Below are positions 35,516 to 46,282 of a stretch of 64,000 bases of DNA, piece by piece. Every line of letters begins with the position of its first letter. Within the stretch, counting starts at the first letter, position 1. The notes beneath the pieces were generated by a model. The model ran no database searches and was not told where the DNA came from. It saw only the letters and a list, made by a program, of their open reading frames with translations. The DNA is taken from the NCBI GenBank assembly GCA_016110215.1, contig JADWQD010000005.1, positions 1,426,001 to 1,490,000 on the forward strand, written 5' to 3'. This stretch comes from Capronia americana (Eukaryota > Ascomycota > Eurotiomycetes > Chaetothyriales > Herpotrichiellaceae). The position numbers and the translations under genes were made by a program.

Positions 35516-36285
35516 TGGTCATTAGGTTCTCATGGGCACTTGAGACGATGAGGAGGTCATCTCTGTGATCAGACTGGTCGCGGACGTGTTTCTACCACCG
35601 AGCTGAATGGGTTTACGGCCAGCGCAGCACCTGTTCTACGTACGAATGTATATTGCAAGCCTACAGTGCCTTTGTCACCTTTCCTGGTCTTCATTATGAG
35701 TGCCGTGCTCTCTCCGCTATCTAATCTCCGATCTTCAATTCGTACAAATGCAAGTGCCTGGTATTTCATCCCTCTCCACCAGTCCTGCACTAAGGCCACA
35801 TGACTGGTCTGTGAGAGGCATCCCGTGAAATGTCATGCCGTCCCATGTCCTATCTCACCTCAAGCTGGAAGCACCGTATGCGCAACGTGCAACACGCCAC
35901 ACAGAGCACTCGGGCATGAACTCCAGTCTGGAGAGATAGGGGCATGACTGAAGATGCGAGCTCGAAGGCATGTATTTGTATTGTGTGCGCCCCACCCGAG
36001 GTTCAACCTGTGGAGAAGGTGTAGGAGAGACTCGGGTTATCAGCGTTACCCATCGCATGGCGCCCAGGTGCATGTGGGTGGATTGCGGGCCTATATATAC
36101 GGTAGATACGTTGCCTGCATCGTGCGCTCCCTGTAACGCCTATCTCGTATCCAGGTACCGTTGATTGCACTCCAAAAGTGGACGAGATACACCCAGCCAA
36201 CGCAGCGGCAGATCCGTTCGTTTAGGATAGCAGATCATCCCCGTGTTCTGTTCATCTGTTGCCCTCCCCCGCTTCCCGCTACGCC
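35516..36285. promoter_or_regulatory. Intergenic region and promoter of the methionine-synthase-like gene
   Basis: Spacer holding the RING gene 3' UTR and the promoter of the next gene. A TATA-like element is listed separately. No gene recognised. Confidence 0.5.
36091..36100 (+). promoter_or_regulatory. TATA-box-like element
   Basis: CTATATATAC lies 186 bp upstream of the ATG at 36286 in a GC-rich context. It is the best TATA match I noticed before a start codon here; function not proven. Confidence 0.4.
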
Positions 36286-37755
36286 ATGGCGCCCCCATTT
36301 CGCGCCGAGCAGGTGGGATCGCTCCTGCGGCCGAAATCGCTGGTCGAAGCGCGGAAGAGGTCTCTGCTCCCGTGGACCAATGTTCGAGCTGGCCCAAAGG
36401 ACGGCGAAGGCGAAGGCGAAGGTGAAGGCAAGAACGACTCCCACGACGGCCAAGATCTAGAGGATGGAGACGCCGACCCGATGGAAGTGCTCAAGACGGA
36501 GCAAGACCGCGCGATCAAAGACGTGGTGTCCGACCAACTGGCCCGGCACATCCTCCCAATCACGACGGGCGAGTACGAACGCAGCATCTTCTACGGCAAT
36601 TTCTTCGAGAGCCTGTCCGGCTTCGAAATGCGATACACGCCGCTGAGCGACTTCAAGACGGGATTCCCCACGAACCGCCCGCTGCTCGAATGGGGCGTCC
36701 CCGGGCGCGACGCTGGGTTTCCGACGTCCGGCGCCGTGCGGCTCGCGAAACCCGCGTACCTGGACGACTGGCTGTTCTTGAGAAGTCTCCTGCCCGAGGA
36801 GCGGTGGGGGGACGCGAAGATGACCGTCCCGCCGCCGGGTTGGTGGCATATTCAGCTCAAGGAGCCGTTTGACCGCGCCCTGTACGCCACTGACGAGGCC
36901 TTGTTGAGCGATCTGAGTGCCGCGCTGAGGACCGAGATCCTCACGCTGTATGATGCCGGGTTGCGGGTCGTGCAGGTCGATGACCCGAATTTGAGTTTCT
37001 TCTGCGAGTGAGTTGGAAACCTGTTCTCCTTCTCTTTCTCTTCCTTCCAGCCGCGAAATCGAGTCAGGGACCGTGATGATTCAGACCTAATCCAGACCAA
37101 TGCCGGGGGGAGCAGCGGCGGTTGGTGAGAGAGAGACACACCCACATATACACGTGCTAACGATGCAATCTCTGTCTGCAGCGAGGAATGGATCGCCACG
37201 TGTAAGGACGAAAACGTCGACCTAGACCGTCTCCTGGAACTGTACGTCAAGTCGCACAACGACGCCGTCGCGGATCTGCCCCCCGATTTGACCGTGGGAG
37301 TGCACATCTGCAGAGGCAACTTCCCCAACGGGGTCGGGCTCGCGAGCGGGAGCTACGAGCGCATCGCGCGGAAGATCTTCACCGAGACAGCCTACACGGT
37401 GTTTTATCTGGAGTTCGACTCGCCCCGGGCCGGCGACTTCACGCCCTTGAAATACCTCCCCGTCGACAAGGCCGTGGTGCTCGGCGTCGTGACGACAAAG
37501 TCCGCGGAGATGGAGGATCTGGGGGACTTGAAGGACCGCGTCTATCAGGCCGCTGAGGTGATCGCGCAGGGTCAGGGCGGCGGACGGACGCGCGACGATG
37601 CTCTGAGGGATAATCTGGCCGTGAGCCCGCAGTGTGGGTTTGCGAGCGATCATTCCGAGGGTGGTGTGGGCATGACGAGGGAGAGGATGTGGGAGAAGTT
37701 GGAGCTGGTGAAGCGGCTTTCCGAGGAGATCTGGCCGGGCTGGAATAGCAGGTAG
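36286..37755 (+). CDS. Short cobalamin-independent methionine synthase-like (MetE C-terminal/UROD-like) protein
   Basis: Two exons, 36286-37007 and 37182-37755; 431 residues. It is about half the size of true MetE and corresponds to the C-terminal catalytic barrel only. Start MAPPFRAEQVGSLLRP is the usual opening of this stand-alone family. Probable zinc ligands of MetE are kept: His282 and Cys284 in HICRGN, Glu318 in FYLEFD, and Cys392 in VSPQCGFASD. VVQVDDPN near the end of exon 1 and LGVVTTKSAEMED also fit. Fungal members are often annotated as methionine synthase II; the real thiol substrate and methyl donor are not established. A (Gly-Glu) repeat at about residues 40-48 sits in a surface insert between the first two barrel elements. 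Confidence 0.86.
36403..36429 (+). repeat. GGCGAA simple repeat inside the coding region
   Basis: About four and a half copies of GGYGAA encode a Gly-Glu run in the methionine-synthase-like protein. It stays in frame and is a candidate length polymorphism. Confidence 0.7.
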
Positions 37756-39417
37756 ACAGGCAGGCAGAAAACTAACACGTCAGGGGGACAAGTTTAGTCG
37801 ATAGGTAAGTGACCACATGTCAGGGGACAAGGTCGTCGAAATGGTACGAGATGTGCTGTACATACGTATGATAGGAGGAGACTTTGTGTGGTCGGAGCGA
37901 TGCATGTTCATGACCTGGTGCTCAAGGGGTTGGAGCATCTACATGTATCCTCCCTCGTCCAAACACATTGGCTTTCCCTCAAAGGTTCTGAAGTCGCTGC
38001 TGTACATGCTCGGGAAGGCCATGTAGTCTCAACTAGTCTTGGCCTTTCCTTCGAGGTACGAGTCGGTATTCGAACATGGTGCTCTGAGAAATCAAGAGGC
38101 CAGCCAAGGTCCCGCCTGAGAATCCGCGTAGTTTACCGTCATCCTGTTTTCGGTCCAAAGGTTGTCCTTTTTAACCTTGTAGTCAAGCGAAATCACAAAG
38201 ACGACACCGCCCCTAGTATGTATGACAAGTCTGCTCTTCCGTGTCAGGTAGCTTGTGTGCAGTCCGTATTTCAGCGAGACCAAGCGAGCGTTTCGATGTT
38301 GTAGGTTCCCGAGCAGCAGCGGTGCCATGGTGACTGCCCCGGAGCGTCTCTGCATGGCTAGATATCTTCAGACCGTCTTGAATACTTCCGGCCATGTAAT
38401 CCACGGGGTCGATTAGTTTGAAGAGGGCGGAGTGGGAGGCGGACATAGACCATAGTGTTGTACCCGAGTTTGCACTCCTTGGGAGCTTCTCAAGCTGTCG
38501 ATGGACCGCTTGACAAGCCACGAATGCTGGAAAATGGTACTGTTGGTGACGAAAGAGGCAGTTGAACTCCTTGTATTCACTCACCACAGTCGATCCAGCC
38601 ACAGTAGAAATCGGGTCTGGCAGTATTCCAGACCAACCACCCAATCATAATCCCCTAAAACTCTCACCTTTATATTTTGTAGTTGTCGAATCTCTGTCAA
38701 CAATTTCCTCGCTGGTTAAGTACAAACTAGCACCGGGCTAGAAGGCGTGCCAGCGACGAGTTGTGTCGACAACCCCCAGTTCGAATCCCGCCGACAGCAA
38801 TCTCGCCAACATCCATATCGGTACCGTTCGACATGTATAGAATTATAGTCCGTTTGCCTACTTGACAGGAATAGTCAAATCGGCGGCATCAAACTGATGC
38901 TGTGAGTTGGGAGTAGACCGGCTGGTTCGCCATAACCGGATATAGCCCAATCTGATATAAAAATAAAAGCTCGAAACATCCTCTTCTCAGAAGAGGTTGT
39001 AGTAGAGTTTTTGTTCTTTGCCGCTTGAGGTAGTGACAAGTAGGTTTTTTTTCGACGTAGGATGGAGACGCGGATAGTAGGCACACCACCAGTAGTAGAT
39101 TTCGAGACACTCGGCATCGAGCGGCGGTTTAGGAGTCCCGGTGTATCCTTTCCTTATAAATCAGAATTAGGGCTCGTACCAGCGTTCCTTATTAGGTAGG
39201 CGGAATGTTTTCTCAGTGGTTGATATATAGAGCCGCGCTGCGATTTTAGAAGGATACCATAACTCGTGTCGAAGTGCCGCCCGGTCCTCCTCCGTTGATG
39301 CTCATTCGTACTAGGCTATGCTGCCGGAACGGACTGTGTTTGAGGCTGAGATCATCTCCGTTCTTAGACTCAGCCTTAAGTTCCATGGTGCTGAAAGAGA
39401 TGAACAAGGGCAGTGCA
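37756..39417. other. 1.7 kb region without a supported gene, partly AT-rich
   Basis: The first half has a 143-residue minus-strand frame (38213-38644) that I do not recognise. From 38640 to 39240 the sequence becomes visibly more A/T-rich, with ATATAAAAATAAAAG and T-runs. It contains a perfect 7-bp-stem hairpin (38980-38996) and a pol III B-box-like AGTTCGAATCC at 38779-38789. It could be a decayed mobile element, but no ends or coding parts are recognisable. Confidence 0.4.
38980..38996. other. Small perfect hairpin
   Basis: CCTCTTC-TCA-GAAGAGG: a 7-bp stem with a 3-nt loop, in AT-rich non-coding DNA. Could be chance. Confidence 0.4.
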
Positions 39418-41250
39418 TCACCCGTCTTCATCTGACGAGAGCATAGCGGCCTCTCCTTCCAACCACGCTCGTAAAGCAGGTCCGTCCATGTTCTCAAACC
39501 AGATATACTTTGACAGGAAGTTCTTAAGCTCAGCAAATGTTTGAATACCGAGTAGCTGGCTTCGCCGATGCAACTGCTCGACAAACCAGTTGCGATTTTT
39601 CGTCCATGTAGATCCGATACTTCCTAGAAGGAGAGCCCAGAGTACTAAGCCGCGATACTCATTTCGTCCTGCCCCCGGGACGAGATTGGGAGATTTTCTA
39701 GTCAGATGGTGCCTTAATTGATCTGCCAGCCGGGGCTTGATCCCCGAGGTATCGATTTGAGGAAAAATAACCATGTCGTGGTACAGCAGCGCGGCAAGCT
39801 GTGTTATCGGGAATATTAGCCTGTCTTCCTCGTTTTCGTCGATATCATGGCCGTTAGTTTCCGCAGGAATGCTCAGCAACTGATGATGATTTGCACGAGC
39901 AATTTTCAAGAGGCAGCGAAATGAATATGCCCCCTCACCACCTTGTCCCAGTACGCGAAAGTCAGTAGTAATGGTCGCTGTACAAAGCAAGCAGTCACGA
40001 AGTCTGCCCATGTTGCCTCTCCCTGAAAGGACTAGAAATGCAGATCCCTGTCCTTCGAAGGTACCTTCGCTAATGGAGGTTGCCATTTTCCTCTTGTAGT
40101 CCATGAGGACGGTCTCGTATTGCTTGAGAAGCGGGAAATCTGGGGTCCTTATGTGGGCCGAGCAATTGTCCAGGCTCCATCTGAATTCGCACATCATTAG
40201 CTTAACGCCTCCTCACACACCGGGAACTACCTACAGCCAGATCATCTCGGCGATCCCAACGAGCTCGACCTCTTCCAATCCACCTTTTGCCCGGATGAGA
40301 GTATTCATGGCGCGGATGTGGTCGTCATGTGGCACCTTCCTCCCGTAGCGGCCCAGGAAGCGTGCCTTGAATGCGGGCGACGGAGGATGACTTTCTGGAA
40401 TGACGCGGTAGTCCCAGCCTGTGCCTTGATACGACAGGTTGTATACTGCCATGACAAGAGCATCAGTCGGTATGCCGTTGGCGCCCATGGACTGTATCAT
40501 TTGCCTCACCAATCCAAGGGCCTGGGTATGGTGGAACAGCCTCAGCCGGTCGAATTCACTACTGAGGCCATGCGCATGGTACATGGCCTTTCCGAAGTCG
40601 GCCACACTGGCCAGATGGACGTGGTAGACGGCTGGATTCTCCTGAGCAGCCAACCGCCATTCTCGTCGACCCGGGTGGATGGCTGGGTTCCCTGATACCT
40701 CGATAATACCGGGCCATAAAGTGTCATACGCTTCCACCACAGGGCATTAGCAGAGCACAATGCACACAACAGGGACGCAGCAGATGCGAACAAATGAGGG
40801 TCTCCGCACAGAGGCGTAGGTCTGGCGGATATACTTACCATATTCGATGAGTTCCTGGAAAATGGTTGGATGCTGCGACGCGTCGTACGGAGAGAATGGA
40901 TCTCTTTTGTTCTGAGTCAGAGCGGTCTGAATCCCGGATGGAGAGTCCCTTCGGTCTTCGCCATCATCAGATGCCTTGTCTGTCGGTGTGGTCCGGCTAG
41001 ATGACTGCGAGTTCTGCTCCTGGCGCCAACTACGGTAGGCTAGGTCAACCTCACATCTCTCTTAGCCCGGAATGCTGTATGCTCACTTTACTTGTCGTTG
41101 CCAACGAGCTTCTCGAGCAATGTGTTTGGCCGCGTGGCTTCGAGCTGCCGCGATCTGTTGGTGCTTCTCCCGTCGACTTTGACGCGAACCTGGATCTTGC
41201 ATCATGATACGAATTGGCATTGGAGCCGACGACTTTCGTGTGGACGCCAT
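39418..41250 (-). CDS. Fungal transcription-factor-like protein without Zn2Cys6 domain
   Basis: Four exons: 41250-41092, 41019-40839, 40730-40235, 40180-39418; 532 residues. The start at 41250 follows an in-frame TAA and opens MASTRKSSAPMPIRIMM. Residues 22-53 are a basic, Ala/Arg/Gln-rich helix (SRREKHQQIAAARSHAAKH), where a zinc cluster might be expected. From about residue 100 the protein has the helical pattern of the fungal-specific transcription factor domain of the PF11951 kind: IFQELIEYAYDTLWPG, then LRLFHHTQALGLVRQMI, FPITQLAALLYHDMVIF and LVLWALLLGSIGSTW, ending in an acidic DEDG tail. A GCTAATG branch-like sequence lies in introns 2 and 3. Intron 2 uses an AAG acceptor. No cysteine cluster is present in the predicted N-terminus, so DNA binding, if any, must come from the basic helix. 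Confidence 0.75.
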
Positions 41251-41730
41251 ACCCTCTGCTTGTTACTCCCGTGGCTTCGACCCTTTCCTTGGAGCAGAAA
41301 ACGGAGTCAGAACGACAAAGGTCTGTAAAGAAACTTGTCAGGATATCCTTTCTTCAGGCAGTCTCCGGCGGCGCCTTCTATGGATTCCAATACATCTGGC
41401 AGTGACCAGCGGCCTCATCGCTAGCATTCAAGATAAAGACGCGAAGATCGTCGGCCCGTCAGCGATGAGGATGGGTTTGCAGCCCTTCGCCTCGAAACGC
41501 TGTGGTGGCCTGCGTCGTTTCAAGCTGCACGAAAACGCCAACCTCGCTTCAGACGGCTTATGTCATCATTTGGCCACCTTGTTTAGTGGGTGCTTAGAAG
41601 GCTGCTTGGGGGCTAAAGCTGGAGCCGTCGAAGGATACCAGTATGGATTGAAGGACAGTCGTCAACAGCGCCCACATGATGACTTCTCTCCGCATTGTAT
41701 CTCTCTATCTCATCAGCTGCATCGCTGGGG
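41251..41730. other. Spacer between the TF-like gene and arp3
   Basis: 480 bp between two minus-strand genes; it should hold the TF-like gene promoter and the arp3 3' UTR. A 176-residue plus-strand frame crosses it and both neighbours but resembles nothing known. Confidence 0.5.
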
Positions 41731-43202
41731 CTAAGTACTACCCGGGCCGCCCAGCAAAGCAAATCTCCTGACAATGCTCGGTCCGATCTCATCGTACTCC
41801 GCTTTGGTATGGCAATAACTTCTGAACTCAGGTGTCTGGCCAAGCAGGCTGCCACCAAACCAAGGTCCATGTCTCTGTCGCTTGTGAGTGATGACTTGCA
41901 CGTCCAACCCACCACTCTTGGCCCCGCCACTGCGAGCTTCTGATGCCTTGATGCGTGCGTCAACCAAGTGTCTGATATCTCGCTGTAATCGTCGACCGAA
42001 GTCCTTGTACAAAGTTGAACCGCCAGACAAAACAATGTTCTTGTAGAGACCTCTCCGCACGTCGATAGGGGAGGATTGGATCACTCCGTCCACCACGGTT
42101 GGCAGGGGCGTAAGAAAGTCGGATGAGTAGATTTCGGGATTGAAGAAGATTTCGGGAGCAAGGAATCGCTCATAGCCCACGTCAATCGTAAGGGTTCTCC
42201 CATTTGGCTGGGTCACGGTGTGTTTGAGGAATCGATCAGGTTCTTTGTCGTATCGCGCAAACTCTTTGACAATATCCGGACAGACATAGCAGTACTCTTC
42301 CTTGACTCGCTCCGCAGTCTTCAAGCTGCTATCCGCCTCTCCTCTGTCTCGAAGCAGGCTTTGTACGAAATATGTGATATCTCGCCCGGCGATCGGTATG
42401 CTTTTGATTGAGGAGCCAATGACATATCCTTCCGCGACTGGAATAATGTGGGTGACGCCGTCGCCGGAGTCGATGACAGTTCCTGTGAGAGATCTATCTG
42501 TGACTTTCGAAGATGTCCATGAGGCAGCCAATGCTAGCACGGCTTGAACGGCGATGTATAAGCCGGCGCAGTTAAAGGATTCGAACATGATCTCGGCGGT
42601 GTTCTCACGGTTCTCAGGGGGATTCAGAGGCTGTGCATAGTCAGCACGGTCCAAACCAGCAAGCAAGACCCGTAACTCACCGGCTCCGTTAGGAGGAAGT
42701 AGTGGTCTTCTGGCTCGACTCTCAGGTACTTGAAAATGGAGTTTGACCAGAAACGTTCCATGTAGTCCCAGTTTTCGATCTGACCATGTCTGATAGGGTA
42801 GTTTATGCTGTATCCCGGGCCAGCCGATGCAGCCAGTGCCTCATCTCCGATGAAGAAATCCAGATCCTCTGTTCCCCGCTTGCCTGCCAGATTGGAGCTG
42901 GGTCCCGCACCACCAGTGAGGTATGAAGGCTTGTTTGCGACTGCTGGTCTCCCCGAGCCTGATCCTGCTGCCCCGCCACCAGCAGCTTTCATAGCAATGG
43001 CGGTAGGGAAGACGAATGAAGGAGCGTCATTTCCGGCAAACCCTAGATCAACCAGGTTAGAGGGGCAGCGACGGCGAGAGGGAGACGATCGAACCCAGCT
43101 TAGAGAACCCAGTACCGCTGCGACAAATCAGTCATCGTGCCTCTATTTGCGACAGCAGAACACTCACTTGTCCATGACAACGGCTGGGGTTTGGGATGCC
43201 AT
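41731..43202 (-). CDS. arp3: Actin-related protein 3 (Arp2/3 complex)
   Basis: Four exons: 43202-43168, 43117-43095, 43042-42681, 42630-41731; 439 residues. The assembled start MASQTPAVVMDNGTGFSKLGFAGNDAP gives the actin-fold phosphate-1 loop. GTVIDSGDGVTHIIPV is the phosphate-2 loop, NIVLSGGSTLYKDFGRR the adenosine motif, and the end is YDEIGPSIVRRFALLGG. Insertions relative to actin (KRGTEDLDFFIGDEAL and the TQPNGRTLTID region) are typical of Arp3. It is a core ATP-binding subunit of the seven-protein complex that nucleates branched actin at cortical patches and endocytic sites. The 23-nt second exon is very small, and the next donor (GTTCGA) is atypical but required for the frame. Divergent from the taspase-like gene, 884 bp apart. 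Confidence 0.95.
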
Positions 43203-44086
43203 ACTGAGGGGCCGGTTGCGCACAAACTCGAGGACAGGCGGCTACGGAGCGGATAGGGTGTAGGGAGAAAAGGGTGGCTACGGTGACTTTATGCTTTGGT
43301 GAAGGATCATCGCCGGCGGGAAAAGAAGAATGTCGAAGACCTGCGAGAGACAGTTTCCTATTTCCGCCAGCACCGTTCGCAGGCAGCTTCGAGAACGACC
43401 TTGGGTGAGGGAACAGTGAGACGAGAGCAATCGTAAAGTGGGCTGTGATTATGTCATCCACGTGACGTGGAAGCAACCGAGGAAATCCCGCCTTGGCATC
43501 TACCACGATGTCGCCTTCGTGATTGCTGTTTTACAAACCTCTCATTCATCGCTGACGTTTGCCCACGTTGTAGCATCTGCAACCTCGACAATGGACTTGC
43601 CAAATGCATGGATCTAGCAATCAATTGATAGCGCATCTAAAACAGCCTCAGGTGCGGGTTAGTGCAGGCGCGAACCAGGAAAATGAGAAGTGGAACAGGA
43701 ATCTTCTACCCGCGGTGTTGGCAAACTGAGCCTGAGTGAGCCTATCCTGAGGTGTTCATTACTTTCCTACTGTATCTTCACCTCACCGTCACAAGCGGGT
43801 CAGGGCGGAGCCAGCGCCGCATCATTGTTCTGCAGTTCACCAACACACTCTTTTGAACAGTAGCCACCTTATCCTTAACATTCCCTTAACACAGTCCTTG
43901 CTCCCCCATCGCTGCCGCCTGTTCGCTCGTTTCTCCACGACAACTGAGTTCTACCTTGGTTGAACGATATTTTGGCCTCGCCTTCAACTCCGGATCGACT
44001 GCTGCCTTGAATTCCTTGCTTTTCAGCCGCTTTACGAATCTTCCACCGACCAATGGTTCCTCGTTTCGACAACTAAGATCCGTCAA
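43203..44086. promoter_or_regulatory. Divergent promoter region of arp3 and the taspase-like gene
   Basis: 884 bp, no gene recognised. The taspase side (43760-43900) has TTCACC/ACACAC pyrimidine-rich stretches. Confidence 0.5.
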
Positions 44087-45637
44087 ATGCCACGTCGACC
44101 CGCTGAAGGTGGCGATATCTGTGCCATTTTCATTCATGCCGGGGCCGGATTTCATAGCCATCAAAATGAAAAGGTTCACCTCACCGCAGTCAACGATGCA
44201 GCAAGAGTCGGGATGGCTGTGTTGAAAAATGGAGGCGATGCTACTGACGCCGTGGAAATGGCACTTCGCCTCCTCGAGGACAAGGAGATCACAAACGCAG
44301 GGTACGGAAGTAACCTGACCATGGAAGGAGGTGTCGAGTGCGATGCTACATTGGTCGACCACTATGGTCGCAGTGGTGCGGTTGGGGCCATTGCCCACGT
44401 TAAAAATCCCATCGCAGTCGCTCGCCTTGTACTTGAAGAATCCACGAAACCTCTGTCCCTCCAACGGGTGCCTCCGAATCTCCTTGTCGGTCCGGGTGCG
44501 ACCGACTACGCTGCTTGTAAGGGGATTCCAGTACTCCCACCCGACTTTCTCGTCTCAGAAGGTGCCAAAGACCGCTGGATCAGGTGGAGACGGGATCTGG
44601 AAAGGGTACAGAACGAAGAAGCACAGAGGCGAGCACAGGCCCAGCAAGGTGCAGAGGGTGCATCACAAGCTGAATGGGCTACTCCTGTCCCCCCGGTCAC
44701 TCCCACCGCGTCCCCACTACAACGTCCCAGCCTGTCAGAAATGCCAACAATGACCCGTCCTCTTGCAGCCTCCACAGCCGATGTGCCTAATCTGCCACCC
44801 CCTTATCCCGACTCGGTGTCTCCGTTTCGCCGCTCTGGAACACATCACAACGCGCCTGACGGCAATGCGTCCCATGAACGCTCTTCGGAGACTAACTCTT
44901 CTCAAACTGCTACTGATGACAGTTTGCCATGGCTGATGTCAGGGACCAAGCGTCAGAAAATGAGCGATTCCTTCGACGGCCTGTCTTTTGAGGAGGCTAT
45001 TCCTGCCAATGATGGAAACGGCTTCAATGCGCCAATGGCGCGAGCTGTCACCCAGGACCGTGAAGACGAGATATGCGACACGGTTGGGGCTATCGCTGTT
45101 GATTGCTTCGGGCGAATCGCTGCAGGATCCTCTTCTGGCGGCATAGGCATGAAACACAAGGGCCGATGTGGTCCAGCTGCTCTTGTTGGGACTGGTACTG
45201 CAATCATTCCCGTGCATCCACGAGACCCTACAGAGACTTGTGTAGCCACAGTTTGCAGCGGTACAGGGGAGCACATGGCCACTACGACCGCCGCAGCCAC
45301 TGCGGCTGATCGGATCTATAACTCGGTCCGTAAGGAAAACGGAAGACTCGTGCATTGTAATGAGGACGACGCGATGCGTTCCATCATCGTGAACGATTTC
45401 ATGGACCACCCCGGTGTGGCTCACAGTCATTGCGCCGGTGCGATCGGCATTCTGGCGGTCAAGAAGACCCGAGACGGGATCTATTTCTACTTCGGCCACA
45501 ATACCGACTCTTTCGCACTTGCATCAATGCACTCCGAGGAACGAAAACCAGTGTGCACCATGTCACGAAGTCGAGGTCACGGATCGATCGCCCAAGGAGG
45601 ACGAGTCAGCCGGTCCAGGTTTGCTCGAACACGTTGA
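44087..45637 (+). CDS. Threonine aspartase (taspase-like, asparaginase-2 family)
   Basis: Single exon, 516 residues. N-terminal nucleophile hydrolase of the asparaginase type 2 family. FIHAGAGFHS opens the fold; NAGYGSNLTMEGGVECDATLVDH is the substrate-side motif; the autocleavage/catalytic site is CDTVGAIAVD, with Thr332 as predicted nucleophile freed by cleavage after Asp331. The partner loop GGIGMKHKGRCGPAALVGTG and the late VATVCSGTGEHM follow. Human taspase-1 cuts after Asp in transcription regulators; fungal substrates are unknown. The segment of about 150 residues just before the catalytic Thr (about 175-325) is low-complexity (Gln/Ala, then Pro/Ser/Thr) and contains a KRQK basic patch, much longer than in bacterial asparaginases. 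It converges on TFB4, 645 bp apart. Confidence 0.9.
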   Translation: MPRRPAEGGDICAIFIHAGAGFHSHQNEKVHLTAVNDAARVGMAVLKNGGDATDAVEMALRLLEDKEITNAGYGSNLTMEGGVECDATLVDHYGRSGAVGAIAHVKNPIAVARLVLEESTKPLSLQRVPPNLLVGPGATDYAACKGIPVLPPDFLVSEGAKDRWIRWRRDLERVQNEEAQRRAQAQQGAEGASQAEWATPVPPVTPTASPLQRPSLSEMPTMTRPLAASTADVPNLPPPYPDSVSPFRRSGTHHNAPDGNASHERSSETNSSQTATDDSLPWLMSGTKRQKMSDSFDGLSFEEAIPANDGNGFNAPMARAVTQDREDEICDTVGAIAVDCFGRIAAGSSSGGIGMKHKGRCGPAALVGTGTAIIPVHPRDPTETCVATVCSGTGEHMATTTAAATAADRIYNSVRKENGRLVHCNEDDAMRSIIVNDFMDHPGVAHSHCAGAIGILAVKKTRDGIYFYFGHNTDSFALASMHSEERKPVCTMSRSRGHGSIAQGGRVSRSRFARTR

Positions 45638-46282
45638 GGATTAAATCATTTGTCTTCCGGTAGCCTTACGCCGACACGATTTATGGTACACAAGGTGGAA
45701 ATGCTCGAGCTTAGGGGTTTCCCTCATGGCGGCCAAGCAGTGGTGGTGTCCAGGATTTGTGAAAGCACAAACTTCACAATGTGAACGATTTGAGCCTTCA
45801 AAACGAAGATAACAAGGCCACACAATGAGACCTACGAACAGGGGCATTAAGCCAGTCTAGGGCAGTCCTGGGGGGCAAGGGCATATTCATAACTGAACCT
45901 CTTCTTGAGCGTGAGGGCCCAAGGGATCCTAAGGACCGCTTATTATTCGAAGAAATGCGAGAAGAGCCTGTACCTAGGTAGATAGCCAATGACTTCCGCT
46001 CGCTCGAAATCGCTCCTCCCTTGGCGGTTCTCCCGAGTCACCAGCATGCTAGGCATTCCTAGGATGTCAGAATACTGGACTCGAAAATCCGGACGACCGC
46101 CGGAAGCGTGTCGTGTCGTCTTGCGAAAGAAAACACTTGATCGATAAGTGGTGCTCTTGTCTGCACTCGGCGACCCCTAAATCCTGCAACCATAAGCTTG
46201 GAGGTCTTCGGCAGCTCATTGAACTCGCAAAAATCCCTTCCCATTTCAGTTGGTCGTTTCCCTCCCTCAGCATCATACCTTT
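45638..46282. other. Convergent spacer
   Basis: Joint 3' flank of the taspase-like gene and TFB4; no coding signal recognised. Confidence 0.5.

Noticed and set aside
38712..38805. Possible tRNA gene
   Set aside because: B-box-like sequence is present but T stem and acceptor stem do not pair; kept only as a low-interest finding.
41204..41734. 176-residue plus-strand frame between the TF-like gene and arp3
   Set aside because: Overlaps both neighbours' ends antisense and matches nothing known.
43886..44464. 192-residue minus-strand frame over the taspase start
   Set aside because: Antisense shadow of the taspase coding region.
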